From JBBRHF01 sp038223055 (GTDB lineage: Bacteria; Actinomycetota; Actinomycetes; JACCUZ01): a stretch of DNA of 48,333 nucleotides. The notes below the pieces were generated by a model. That model was not told the origin of the DNA and did not search any database. It saw nothing but the letters and a program-made list of their open reading frames with translations. Shown here in pieces: positions 9,878-17,712 of this stretch (the stretch's first letter is position 1; each line of letters starts with the position of its first letter). Both the position numbers and the translations under genes were made by a program. The DNA is taken from NCBI GenBank assembly GCA_038223055.1, contig JBBRHF010000004.1:1-48333 (forward strand), written 5' to 3'.

Positions 9878-9891
9878 GTTTCACGTGAAAC
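9878..9891. promoter_or_regulatory. parS site
   Basis: A second exact GTTTCACGTGAAAC, 84 bp from the first (eight helical turns) and likewise in phase with the ParA frame as VSRET. Confidence 0.95.
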
Positions 9892-11030
9892 CGCGGCTTC
9901 TCTTTGGCGGGCGTCCGCCTCTACGGGCCCCGCATGACGACCCCTGACCTGCTTAAGAATCTCAGGACCGCCGGCGAGCTCGCCACGATGTGGGTGGTCG
10001 CTCCGCCCTCCGCGAAACTCTGCCGCGGGTCCGTCCGGCGAGACCTGGCTGGCAGTGACCGCCGAGACGGGTGACCCTCGGCGGCTGCGCTCGTCCGAGA
10101 CATGATCCGAATCCGCTGCCGACGCGATGAGTCGACCGGCGTTCGGATCAGCCACGCCCTCTCGTCCAGCATTCGGAGCGGCTCCTCCACGTCCGATCGT
10201 GTCGGCCCGAGGCGTGTCGCGACCGTCCACGTCCGCCCGAGGCGTGTCGCGTCCGTCCCATTCGCGCACACCCGTCCTTGGCTGTCCCGAGGCAGACCCA
10301 CTGACGTTCGACACCCCGGTGCCTGATGCATCGCTCTCCAGCACCCTGGCCTCTGCCTTACGGGACGGCGGCACCCCTGCCTCTGGCGCGCCGACCGTCG
10401 CAACCCTGACGTGCCGCGCACCCGTCAGCCCGCGCACCTCTGATGCAACGGCGCTCGGGCCCCCCGCCTGGGGCGCGCCGCCGCTGAACACCCCCGCCTC
10501 TGGCGTATCCCTGCTCGTCAACCTGGCGTCGATCTTCGCTCCGCTCGACCCGGTCGCGGGTGAGCCGTGCACGTCTGACTCACTCGCCTGTTTCCGCGAG
10601 GCGTCGGTCCGGGACCCCTGCTGCCCGGGGCGAGACGGCGAAGCACTCTCGCCGGTCGGCGGTCTGATATCCCCGTCACAGGTCGCCCCGATGTCTGACC
10701 TTCGGTTCGCTGTCGCCGGGACGACATCCGGCCCCGCGCTATGTGTTCCCGCCACCGCATGCGCGCCACCTCCCTTGGTGAGGGTGATCGGCCAGCCCAA
10801 TCCATCCGGTTCGGGCTGAGGCACCTCCGGCCAACCAAGCCCCGCCGTCGAGGCCAGCGCCCGTATTGTTCCAACCGACATCCGTGGTCCTCCGTGCGCA
10901 GATCACCGTGCGCAGATCACCGTGCGCAAGACGGGACGTGCGGTCTGCACCGCCCGGCAGGAAGCCTACGGGTCGAGAGCCCGTGTCAGGCCGTCGTCCC
11001 CAGGGTGTCTGGCAACAATGTGATTGGCGA

Positions 11031-11804
11031 CTAGCCAATGTCCTCGCGGCCCGGCCGCGGCGACCCATCGGCGCGCTTCCGGGGGAGACGCTCGCGGGGA
11101 CGGACCGCGGGACGTCCGCCTCTCGCTCGGCGACGAGATGGCCCAAGTCCCATCCGCACGCGCACGAGAACAGTTGGCTGCATCGACGCGCCCGCCCAGA
11201 GGGAGAGGACGCTCCACTCTCGAGCGCCCAGGGTTCGAAGCATGGGCTCGGCGCTCGCCAGTTCCGTCGCGGCCGAGGCACCCTTCATGGCGAGGAAACT
11301 GCCCTCGGGGGCCACGAGCGGCAGACACCAGCCGACCAGGCGCGGCAACGGGGCTACGGCGCGGGCCGTCACAACGTCAAACTGCGTTCCGCGCACCTCA
11401 TCGGCCCGCGAACACAGGATGGACACATTGGTCAGGGCGAGCTCAGACACAGTCTCGGTCAGGAAGGTGGCCCGGCGCCGCATCGGCTCGACCAAAGTGA
11501 CGTGCAGATCTTCGCGAATCAGTGCCAGTACAAGGCCGGGGAGCCCGGCGCCAGACCCAACGTCGGCCAATGCGCTTGCTGGCGGTATCTCGGACGTCAG
11601 GGCCGCGCAGTTCAGCACGTGACGAGCCCACAAACGCGACCTCTCGCGAGGGCCGATCAATCCCCGCTCAACGCCCTTGGTCCCGAGGATGCGCGCATAC
11701 TCCTCGACAAGCGCAAGACGATGCCCAAAGATCGCCACTGCGGTTTCACGTGAAACGTCAGCCGGCGGCAAGCTCCCGGCGGGGATGGCGTTGTCCGCGG
11801 GCAC
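11031..11804 (-). CDS. rsmG: 16S rRNA (guanine-N7) methyltransferase RsmG (GidB)
   Basis: This 257-residue SAM-dependent enzyme methylates N7 of a guanine in the 530 loop of 16S rRNA. The SAM-binding ALADVGSGAGLPGLVLALI and the following VTLVEPMRRRATFL strand are clear, as are FDVVTARAVAPLPRLVGWCLPLV and FLAMKG. A parS site is embedded in the codons for VSRET near the start. The last 35 or so residues form an Arg/Pro/Gly-rich tail longer than usual. The start is GTG 11804 with only a weak GGGTGGG upstream. It is the last gene of the rpmH-rnpA-yidD-yidC-jag-rsmG operon, separated from jag by 251 bases containing an 18-bp tandem repeat. Confidence 0.92.
   Translation of the reverse strand: MPADNAIPAGSLPPADVSRETAVAIFGHRLALVEEYARILGTKGVERGLIGPRERSRLWARHVLNCAALTSEIPPASALADVGSGAGLPGLVLALIREDLHVTLVEPMRRRATFLTETVSELALTNVSILCSRADEVRGTQFDVVTARAVAPLPRLVGWCLPLVAPEGSFLAMKGASAATELASAEPMLRTLGAREWSVLSLWAGASMQPTVLVRVRMGLGPSRRRARGGRPAVRPRERLPRKRADGSPRPGREDIG
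11743..11756. promoter_or_regulatory. parS site inside rsmG
   Basis: A third exact GTTTCACGTGAAAC lies in the N-terminal coding region of rsmG, where it is read as VSRET (residues 17-21 of ADVSRETAV). Together the three sites form the origin-proximal ParB nucleation cluster. Confidence 0.95.
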
Positions 11805-11828
11805 CGGTTACCCACCCGAAAGAGCTGC

Positions 11829-11900
11829 CACGCCCGGCTGTGCTACCACGCCCGGCTGTGCTGCCACGCCCGGCTGTGCTGTTGCGCCCGGCCCCGGGCT
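11829..11900. repeat. 18-bp tandem repeat between jag and rsmG
   Basis: Three near-perfect copies, plus a diverged fourth, of an 18-bp unit (CCACGCCCGGCTGTGCTG) fill much of the gap upstream of rsmG. On the minus strand a frame starting at GTG 12059, overlapping the jag stop, runs through it as AQPGVAAQPGVVAQPGV and ends at 11808, but I do not see enough to call it a gene. Confidence 0.85.
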
Positions 11901-12055
11901 CGCCTCACCCCCCGCAGACGCGTACCAGACGGTCGGGCGCTGGCGCCCGATCCCGCCAGCGCGCCAGTGAACCCTAGCCGGTACGACACCTGCATCCCCG
12001 GCTACAGCGCAGCTCTCCTGGGCCCAGAACCCTGGCGCCCACAGCGGGCCGTGAC

Positions 12056-12850
12056 TCACCCCGGCAGCACCACGACTCGCCGATTCGGCTCCTCGCCCTC
12101 GGACTCGCTCTTGAGCCCCGCGGCCGCGACCGCATCGTGCACGATCTTGCGCTCGAACGGCGTCATGGCGTGCAGCCGGACGGCCTCGCCCGACGTGCGT
12201 ACGCCTTCCGCTGTCGTGCGACCGAGTTCACTGAGCACCGTGCGCCGGCCGGCACGGTAGCCGCCGACATCCAGCATGAGTCGGCTGCGATTCCCCGTCG
12301 CCGTGTGGACGGCCAGCCGGGTCAACTCTTGAAGAGCATCCAAGACAGCACCCTCCGGCCCCACCAGGTGAGACAACTCGCCACCGACGACGGAGACAGC
12401 GGCCCGATCGCGTTCGACGTCCATATCGATGTCACCATCGAGATCCGCGATGTCGAGCAGCTCCTCGAGGTAGTCGGCGGCGATCTCACTCTCCCGCTCT
12501 AGCTGCGAGGGGTCCGCCGACACGGCCCTCGGCGCACGTTCGGCGCGGGCGGGCGGCGGTGCGGCGACAGCGACTTGACCGACACCCGCGACGGCCGGCG
12601 TCGCAGCCTTGGCCAGAGTCTCATCAGCAGAAGCATCGGGGTGACGCACTTCCTGCGACAGGACGCCGGACTGGCTGTCGGCAGACTCGGTGTCGGTGAT
12701 CTCCTCGTCGTTGCCCGCGCCGGCTTGGCTGCCGCGCTCAGTGCCACCGACGGCGCTCGTGCCCGGCCCAGCATCGCCCGGCCCAGCATCGCCCAGCCCA
12801 ACACTGCTCGTGTCGATCCCGCTTGTCTCGGTGTCACGGCTTTCGGTCAC
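12056..12850 (-). CDS. jag: RNA-binding protein Jag/KhpB (KH-R3H)
   Basis: A 264-residue cytoplasmic RNA-binding protein; in Gram-positive bacteria KhpB works with KhpA in controlling cell elongation and division. Its C-terminal half has a KH domain (SELSHLVGPEGAVLDALQELTRLAVH) and an R3H domain (AVRLHAMTPFERKIVHDAVA) ending EEPNRRVVVLPG. The N-terminal 120 residues are acidic and disordered with DAGPGDAGPG repeats. GTG 12850 is chosen because AAGGAG lies 9 bases upstream; the frame extends 10 codons further. It lies between yidC and rsmG in the conserved operon. Confidence 0.92.
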   Translation of the reverse strand: MTESRDTETSGIDTSSVGLGDAGPGDAGPGTSAVGGTERGSQAGAGNDEEITDTESADSQSGVLSQEVRHPDASADETLAKAATPAVAGVGQVAVAAPPPARAERAPRAVSADPSQLERESEIAADYLEELLDIADLDGDIDMDVERDRAAVSVVGGELSHLVGPEGAVLDALQELTRLAVHTATGNRSRLMLDVGGYRAGRRTVLSELGRTTAEGVRTSGEAVRLHAMTPFERKIVHDAVAAAGLKSESEGEEPNRRVVVLPG

Positions 12851-12940
12851 GGTAGGACGCTCCTTCGCGCGGGATTGCATCAGGACGGGTTCAAAACGGC
12901 GGGGTTCTCGTCAGCCCGACAGGAGGCGCGGGCCTGCGGT

Positions 12941-13927
12941 CTAGCGCTTGCGCTTTCGCTGCTTCCGGGGTTGCACCCGCTGGCCCGAACCGCCCGATCC
13001 GCCCGATCCGCGCGACTCCGTGTCATCTATGGCCACGCCGGTGCCTGCGGGCCCCGAGGGCGTCCCGGATATTTCCGGCGCCGCCGGCACATCCCCGCGC
13101 TTAGCTGCCTTCGCTGCCAGCCGACGCTCCAGGCTCTCCGCCGCTGCCGATCCGGGTGAGGGCATCCTGCGGATCACGTAGAACTGCTGCCCCATCGACC
13201 ACATGTTCGTAGTGAGCCAGTAAAGCAGCACGCCGACGGGGAAGTTCACACCCGAGACGGCGAAGATCAGCGGGAATACGTAGAGCAAGATCTTCTGCTG
13301 CTGAGCGAACGGGTTGTCCATCGACCCGGCCGGCATGTTCTTAGTCATGAGTTGCTTTTGCGTGGTGAATGTCGTCGCCGACATCAGCACGATCATCACG
13401 GCCGTGACGATCTTCGTCGCGGTGTCCGGCGCGCCGATGAATTTGTCAGACAGGCGCACGCCGAAGATGGCGGCCTTGCTCGCCTGATCGACGAGTTCGC
13501 CTTTGAGGAACCCATGCCCTTGGGCCTGCGGCTGGTGACCGAGACCGTTGAGAACATGGAACAGCGCGTAGAAAATGGGTCCCTGTGCCACGATCGGCAG
13601 GCAACTCGCCAGCGGGTTTGTTCCAGTGTCCTTGTAGAGCTTCATCATTTCCTGAGACTGCTTCTGTTTCGCCTCAGAGTCCGTTTTGCCCTTGTATTTC
13701 GCCTGGATCTTCTTAATCTCCGGCTGCAACATCTGCAACCCGCGCTGAGCCTTGATCTGCTTGACGAACAAGGGAATCAGGACGATGCGGATGACGATCA
13801 CAAGTCCCACGATCGACAGCGCCCACGCCCAGCCACTGGTCGGCGCAAAGCCCACCGTCTTGAGCAGTTTATGGAAAGTCACCATAATGAAGGTGACAGC
13901 GGAATAAAGCGGTTCCAGGATCTTCAC
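12941..13927 (-). CDS. yidC: Membrane protein insertase YidC
   Basis: This 328-residue membrane insertase places proteins in the cytoplasmic membrane alone or with SecYEG. It begins with a first transmembrane segment (LYSAVTFIMVTFHKLL), then WALSIVGLVIVIRIVLIPLF with the conserved hydrophilic-groove Arg, a cytoplasmic coiled-coil hairpin (LQPEIKKIQAKYKGKTDSE), NPLASCLPIVAQGPIFYALF, a fourth helix around TKIVTAVMIVLMS, and LPLIFAVSGVNFPVGVLLYWLTTN-type final helices. The C-terminal tail is strongly basic (QPRKQRKRKR), as in actinobacterial homologues, for ribosome contact. GTG 13927 overlaps the yidD stop in a GTGA, so translation is coupled. Confidence 0.95.
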   Translation of the reverse strand: MKILEPLYSAVTFIMVTFHKLLKTVGFAPTSGWAWALSIVGLVIVIRIVLIPLFVKQIKAQRGLQMLQPEIKKIQAKYKGKTDSEAKQKQSQEMMKLYKDTGTNPLASCLPIVAQGPIFYALFHVLNGLGHQPQAQGHGFLKGELVDQASKAAIFGVRLSDKFIGAPDTATKIVTAVMIVLMSATTFTTQKQLMTKNMPAGSMDNPFAQQQKILLYVFPLIFAVSGVNFPVGVLLYWLTTNMWSMGQQFYVIRRMPSPGSAAAESLERRLAAKAAKRGDVPAAPEISGTPSGPAGTGVAIDDTESRGSGGSGGSGQRVQPRKQRKRKR

Positions 13928-14226
13928 AGTCCGGCTCCCGGATATGGGTGACGCGATGAGTCGTAACGCGTCATGTGAGAGGTGTGGTCAGATCGGTCCC
14001 GACGTCGGGGCCGTGCCGGCGGAACGGGATCGAGCCCGCCAGGGTTCCAGGGATGGCAACGCAGCAACCGGCGCACCGCGAGATAGAGACCGCGAGCGGC
14101 GCCGTGGCTTGAGATCGCCTCGACGGCGTAGGCAGAACACGACGGATAGAACCGGCACCGCGGCCCGAGAAGAGGCGAGACGAGCAATTGGTAGGCCCGG
14201 ATCGGCAGGATCAGCAACCACCTCAT
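13924..14226 (-). CDS. yidD: Membrane protein insertion efficiency factor YidD
   Basis: A 100-residue small membrane-associated protein thought to assist YidC-dependent insertion. The motif LLGPRCRFYPSCSAYAVEAI with three Cys and the following GLYLAVRRLLRCHPWNPGGLDPVP are diagnostic. The start ATG 14226 overlaps the rnpA stop as ATGA, and its own stop overlaps the yidC start as GTGA. The tail (about 25 residues rich in Arg, His and Ser) is variable in the family. Confidence 0.95.
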   Translation of the reverse strand: MRWLLILPIRAYQLLVSPLLGPRCRFYPSCSAYAVEAISSHGAARGLYLAVRRLLRCHPWNPGGLDPVPPARPRRRDRSDHTSHMTRYDSSRHPYPGAGL

Positions 14227-14774
14227 CGGGAGGTCCGGCCGGTCGATGCGGGACGCCCGGACGCTAACGCCCGGGCGAGGGCAACGCCGAGATCGGCCGA
14301 GGTCGCGCTCGCCGAGGCCGGGAGCGCGCGAATGACGACGCTGGACCCCGCCGGCAGGATGCAAAGGCGGGCGACCATCAGATGTCGAAGTCGCCGCCGC
14401 ACCCGGTTTCGCACGACCGCTCCGCCCACGGCACGCGACACGACGAAACCCACGCGGGTCGACGGTGCGCCCACTACCAAGGCCGGGGTCACGGGGGTTG
14501 GGGTTGCCGTCCCAGAGGCCGACGGGGTGGCAGTGGCGAACGGGGTGGCAGTGGCGAACGGGGTGGCAGTGGCGCTGGGCGCAGCGGTTGCGGCGGCAGT
14601 CGCCACGCTGGGGTCAGCGGTGGCGCTAGCAGACGCTCCCAACCCGGCGTTGGGTCCGACAACCACGTGTGCCACGAGAAGTGGGGGTCGCAAGCCGTCG
14701 CTGCGGCGGCGCCCGGCCCGCGTGGTGGCAACGAAGTCGTCGCGTCGCCGCAGCCGGGACGCAGCGGGGAGCAC
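14223..14774 (-). CDS. rnpA: Ribonuclease P protein component with a low-complexity insertion
   Basis: RnpA is the protein subunit that helps the RNase P RNA bind and cleave pre-tRNA leaders. The N-terminus MLPAASRLRRRDDFVATTRAG and the RNA-binding core TRVGFVVSRAVGGAVVRNRV (R122, N123, R124), followed by RRRLRHLM, are normal. Between the first strand (LLVAHVV, about residue 32-38) and TRVGF (about 107) there are some 65 residues rich in Ala, Thr and Pro, including ATPFATATPFATATP encoded by 18-bp DNA repeats, where relatives have about ten. The protein is thus 183 instead of about 120 residues. It lies between rpmH and yidD, which it overlaps by 4 bases. Confidence 0.93.
   Translation of the reverse strand: MLPAASRLRRRDDFVATTRAGRRRSDGLRPPLLVAHVVVGPNAGLGASASATADPSVATAAATAAPSATATPFATATPFATATPSASGTATPTPVTPALVVGAPSTRVGFVVSRAVGGAVVRNRVRRRLRHLMVARLCILPAGSSVVIRALPASASATSADLGVALARALASGRPASTGRTSR
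14523..14576. repeat. 18-bp tandem repeat inside rnpA
   Basis: Three consecutive copies of an 18-bp unit (CGGGGTGGCAGTGGCGAA on the plus strand), encoding six-residue repeats FATATP on the minus strand. The length is a multiple of three, so the rnpA frame is kept. Confidence 0.9.
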
Positions 14775-14779
14775 GGCCC

Positions 14780-14917
14780 TCAGGCCGAGAGCCGCGAGCG
14801 CCCCTTGGCGCGGCGGCCAGCCAGGATGGCCCTGCCGGCGCGAGTGCGCATCCGAAGCCGGAACCCGTGCGTCTTCGCCCGGCGGCGATTGTTGGGCTGG
14901 AAGGTGCGCTTACTCAC
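14780..14917 (-). CDS. rpmH: 50S ribosomal protein L34
   Basis: A 45-residue, very basic ribosomal protein: VSKRTFQPNNRRRAKTHGF at the start and RAILAGRRAKGRSRLSA at the end are diagnostic. The start is GTG 14917, 7 bases after GGGAG. It is the first gene of the minus-strand operon leading to rsmG, facing away from dnaA, and its promoter must lie in the 14918-15562 gap. Confidence 0.97.
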   Translation of the reverse strand: MSKRTFQPNNRRRAKTHGFRLRMRTRAGRAILAGRRAKGRSRLSA

Positions 14918-15562
14918 TCGTGGGCTCCCGGGACGGACGATGAGGACTGATTCCACTGGAATCAGAGGCAATCAACAGAGGCGATCGGCTGAGTCCGCTA
15001 CGCCCGCGCGACGTGGCCCCACCTCGATGATCCCGAGTGGGAGTGCGCAGGCATGCAACGGCAGCCGTCGACGACTCGACCACGTAACGGTACGGGCGGG
15101 CGGTCCGCCGGTCAAACCAGGAGGTGCGACCCCAAGACCCCCGACTGGCGACTGGCAACTGACGACTGACGACTGACGACTGGCGACCGCCGGCGGGACC
15201 GACGGACGGACACCTTCACTCAATACGACGCCAGATGACCGGGTCTTGCACCACAAAACCGCCCTCCCAGGCGACACGCAGTCGCGACACGCCCGGAATT
15301 TCTGGTTGATGTGAGCGTGACGAAGCCCAAATTAGCGCCTACCTGTGGACAGCGGCTTGCTGGCGAGACCGGTAGTTGTTAGCGTCGCCGATCGCTGGAA
15401 AGCCTTCCCCGCCCGCGGTGCGCCGTCCGTCACCGGCCAGCTCAGGTTCACATCGACCTCCTGTGTGCACAGGCTGTGGAGAACCGTGTGGACGAGTTGC
15501 GCCAGCACGCGACGACCCTGCCGTGGAGCCACGGCCGGAGTGCCCAGGGAAGGACCTGAACT
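14918..15562. other. rpmH-dnaA intergenic region with DnaA-box-like sites and promoters
   Basis: This 645-bp gap between the divergent rpmH and dnaA genes holds no gene. It contains a heptamer-type tandem repeat at 15143-15187 and, close to dnaA, four DnaA-box-like 9-mers: TGTGGACAG 15344-15352, TGTGCACAG 15464-15472, TGTGGAGAA 15475-15483 and TGTGGACGA 15487-15495. In actinobacteria the dnaA promoter region commonly carries such boxes for autoregulation. Confidence 0.7.
15143..15187. repeat. Heptamer tandem repeat (GACTGRC-type) upstream of dnaA
   Basis: About six consecutive 7-bp units of the form GACTGGC/AACTGAC/GACTGAC. No promoter or box is recognisable inside it. Confidence 0.85.
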
Positions 15563-17305
15563 ATGACCTCAGACGACCCGGACGCCGCCGCGGAGTCCGC
15601 AGCCAAGTTCCTTGCCGCGGATCCGGCGCCCAGCCCAGGCCCCGCCCTGGAGACGTTGACAGCGGCACAGCTAAGACCTGCTTTCGCTGCGCTGGACCCC
15701 GCCCAGGTCGACCTCACCGAGATCTGGGCGCGCTCACTGAATGAGATCGGGGCGACCCTGACTCCTCAGCAGCGGGCCTTCATCCGCCTGAGCGAGCTCG
15801 ACGCCCTGGTCGGTGAGACGGCGCTGCTCTCGGTGCCGAACGAGTTCGCGAAGGAGGTCATCGAGCAGCGTTTGCGGCACGTCATCGTCAGAATCCTCGC
15901 GGCCCAACTCGGGCGCAGCGTGCGGATTGCGGTCGTGGTCGATCCCCGACTCGAGGACGCTGAGTCTCGTATGGGCGGACCGGCCGACAACCCGGTAGAC
16001 CAGCCCCGCTGCCTGCCCGACGAACATCCTCCCGGTGCCCATGCCAACAACGCACCTGCCCACAACGCACCTGCCCACAACCCCGCAACCCACAACGGCG
16101 TCCCCGCCGCGCCAGGCCGGCTGAACGCGCATCAGACGCCGTCCGATGCCACCAGTCCCTTCGAGGCCACCAGTCCCTTCGAGGCCACGAGTCCACCCGA
16201 TGGTCCCCTGCCGGCCCTTCCCGGTCAGGCTGGGACCGGCCGAGAGCCGGGAGCCCGCCAGGCCGAGCCGACCCGACTCAACCCGCGATACCTGTTCGAG
16301 ACCTTCGTGATCGGCTCCAGCAACCGGTTCGCCCATGCCGCGGCCGTCGCCGTCGCGGAAGCGCCGGCGAAGGCTTATAACCCGCTGTTCATCTACGGCG
16401 GCTCGGGGTTGGGAAAGACCCACCTACTACACGCCATCGGCCATTACGGCATGAACCTGTACGCCGGGATGCGAGTGCGCTATGTGAGTTCCGAGGAGTT
16501 CACGAACGACTTCATCAACTCGATCCGCGACGGGCGCGCCGATGGTTTTCGTCGACGCTACCGAGATGTCGACATTCTACTGGTGGATGACATCCAGTTC
16601 CTGGAGAACAAAGAGCAGACACAGGAAGAGTTCTTCCACACCTTCAACACGTTGCACAACGCCAACAAGCAGATCGTTATCTCCAGCGACCGGCCGCCTC
16701 AACAACTGGTAACCCTGGAAGACCGGCTGCGAAACCGGTTCCATTGGGGTCTGATCACCGATGTCCAACCACCTGAGCTAGAAACCCGGATCGCCATCCT
16801 GCGCAAGAAAGCCGCCCAGGACAAACTCAACGCTCCTCCCGAGGTGCTGGAGTTCATCGCCAGCAAGATCTCGACAAATATCCGCGAGCTCGAAGGCGCG
16901 CTAATTCGGGTTACCGCCTTTGCCAGCCTGAATCGCCAAGGCGTCGACCTCTCCCTGGCCGAGATCGTCCTCAAGGACCTGCTCCCGGACAGCCGGCAAC
17001 CCGAGATCACCGCAGCGACGATCATGGCCCAGACCTCGGTCTACTTCGGCCAGTCCATGGAGGAACTGTGCGGCGGGTCCCGCTCTCGGGTCCTCGTCAA
17101 CGCCCGCCAGATCGCGATGTACCTCTGCCGTGAGCTGACCGACCTCTCGCTGCCCAAGATCGGTCAGCAGTTCGGTGGTCGCGACCACACAACGGTCATG
17201 CACGCGGATAAAAAGATCCGCCAGTTGATGGCCGAACGACGCAGCGTCTACAACCAGGTGACCGAGTTGACGAATCGGATCAAGTCCCAGGCCCGGCAGG
17301 GTTGA
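15563..17305 (+). CDS. dnaA: Chromosomal replication initiator DnaA
   Basis: A 580-residue AAA+ protein that opens the origin. An N-terminal extension of about 50 residues precedes domain I (DLTEIWARSLNEIGATLTPQQ). Domain II is a long disordered linker (about residues 135-238) with repeats NAPAHNAPAHN and SPFEATSPFEATS. Domain III starts at LNPRYLFETFVIGSSN, with Walker A GGSGLGKT at 279-286, Walker B ILLVDDIQFLE and the sensor region ISSDRPPQQL. Domain IV ends with GGRDHTTVMHADKKIRQL, the DnaA-box-binding signature. ATG 15563 follows GGAAGGA. Boxes on both sides of the gene suggest autoregulation and origin binding. Confidence 0.97.
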   Translation: MTSDDPDAAAESAAKFLAADPAPSPGPALETLTAAQLRPAFAALDPAQVDLTEIWARSLNEIGATLTPQQRAFIRLSELDALVGETALLSVPNEFAKEVIEQRLRHVIVRILAAQLGRSVRIAVVVDPRLEDAESRMGGPADNPVDQPRCLPDEHPPGAHANNAPAHNAPAHNPATHNGVPAAPGRLNAHQTPSDATSPFEATSPFEATSPPDGPLPALPGQAGTGREPGARQAEPTRLNPRYLFETFVIGSSNRFAHAAAVAVAEAPAKAYNPLFIYGGSGLGKTHLLHAIGHYGMNLYAGMRVRYVSSEEFTNDFINSIRDGRADGFRRRYRDVDILLVDDIQFLENKEQTQEEFFHTFNTLHNANKQIVISSDRPPQQLVTLEDRLRNRFHWGLITDVQPPELETRIAILRKKAAQDKLNAPPEVLEFIASKISTNIRELEGALIRVTAFASLNRQGVDLSLAEIVLKDLLPDSRQPEITAATIMAQTSVYFGQSMEELCGGSRSRVLVNARQIAMYLCRELTDLSLPKIGQQFGGRDHTTVMHADKKIRQLMAERRSVYNQVTELTNRIKSQARQG

Positions 17306-17712
17306 CACCGATGAGCCGACCGGCGAAAGGTCACGGCACGGCAACGCTCGGTGCACACCTTGGGGACAAACCTGTGGACGCGGTGGGTGATCCGCGGGAC
17401 AACCTGCCCGTTGAGCCGTGGAGGGCACCCTCTTTCCACCGACATGCCTCGGCCTGCGGATGACCAGACCCGGGTTGTCCCCAGCCCTGTCTAGGCTCCG
17501 ACCTGCCGCTCGGGCACTTGTGCACAGCGTCCACCGCACCTAGTGCTATGACCACTGATACCTATGGAGTTGGATTCGACCAACGAACTAGCCGACGGCC
17601 GAACTGGGGACGACGACCATCACCACGAGAACGTTGACAATCCCGACGAAGAGCATCTACCACGACGTACGGCATCAGCAGGACGATCGCACGACACAGG
17701 AGGCGGTGACCG
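17306..17712. other. Probable oriC between dnaA and dnaN
   Basis: No gene lies in these 407 bp. DnaA-box-like 9-mers, one or two mismatches from TTGTCCACA, are at 17361-17369 (TGGGGACAA), 17373-17381 (TGTGGACGC), 17394-17402 (GCGGGACAA), 17475-17483 (TTGTCCCCA) and 17518-17526 (TTGTGCACA), on both strands. The segment 17540-17600 is relatively AT-rich for this window and could be the unwinding element. In actinobacteria oriC is in the dnaA-dnaN gap. Confidence 0.75.

Larger units (their letters stand above)
9697..11030 (-). other. Gap between rsmG and parA, mostly an open low-complexity frame in phase with ParA
   Basis: This 1.33-kb gap would normally be short. On the minus strand from 10881 down to 9697 there is no stop in the ParA frame; the translation is Gly/Ala/Ser/Arg-rich and disordered, with motif echoes such as TPEAGV, APEAGV and two copies of GRDTPRAD (26-27-bp direct repeat around 10197-10262). 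No recognisable domain appears on either strand, and the third codon positions I sampled are less GC-biased than in real genes of the window. Two parS sites lie at its ParA-proximal end. It may be an extended leader, a decayed gene, or an intrinsically disordered ParA extension. Confidence 0.5.

Noticed and set aside
10127..10819. 230-codon plus-strand frame opposite the ParA leader
   Set aside because: Composition is Pro/Ser/Ala-rich without domains; it is the complement of the same repetitive stretch.
11808..12059. 83-codon minus-strand frame between jag and rsmG, starting in a GTGA overlap
   Set aside because: Mostly an 18-bp repeat translation (AQPGVAAQPGV) without a ribosome binding site or known relatives; the overlap alone is not enough.
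15143..15187. Heptamer repeats upstream of dnaA as a CRISPR-like or iteron array
   Set aside because: Units are adjacent without spacers and do not match DnaA or Rep iterons; simple tandem repeat is enough.
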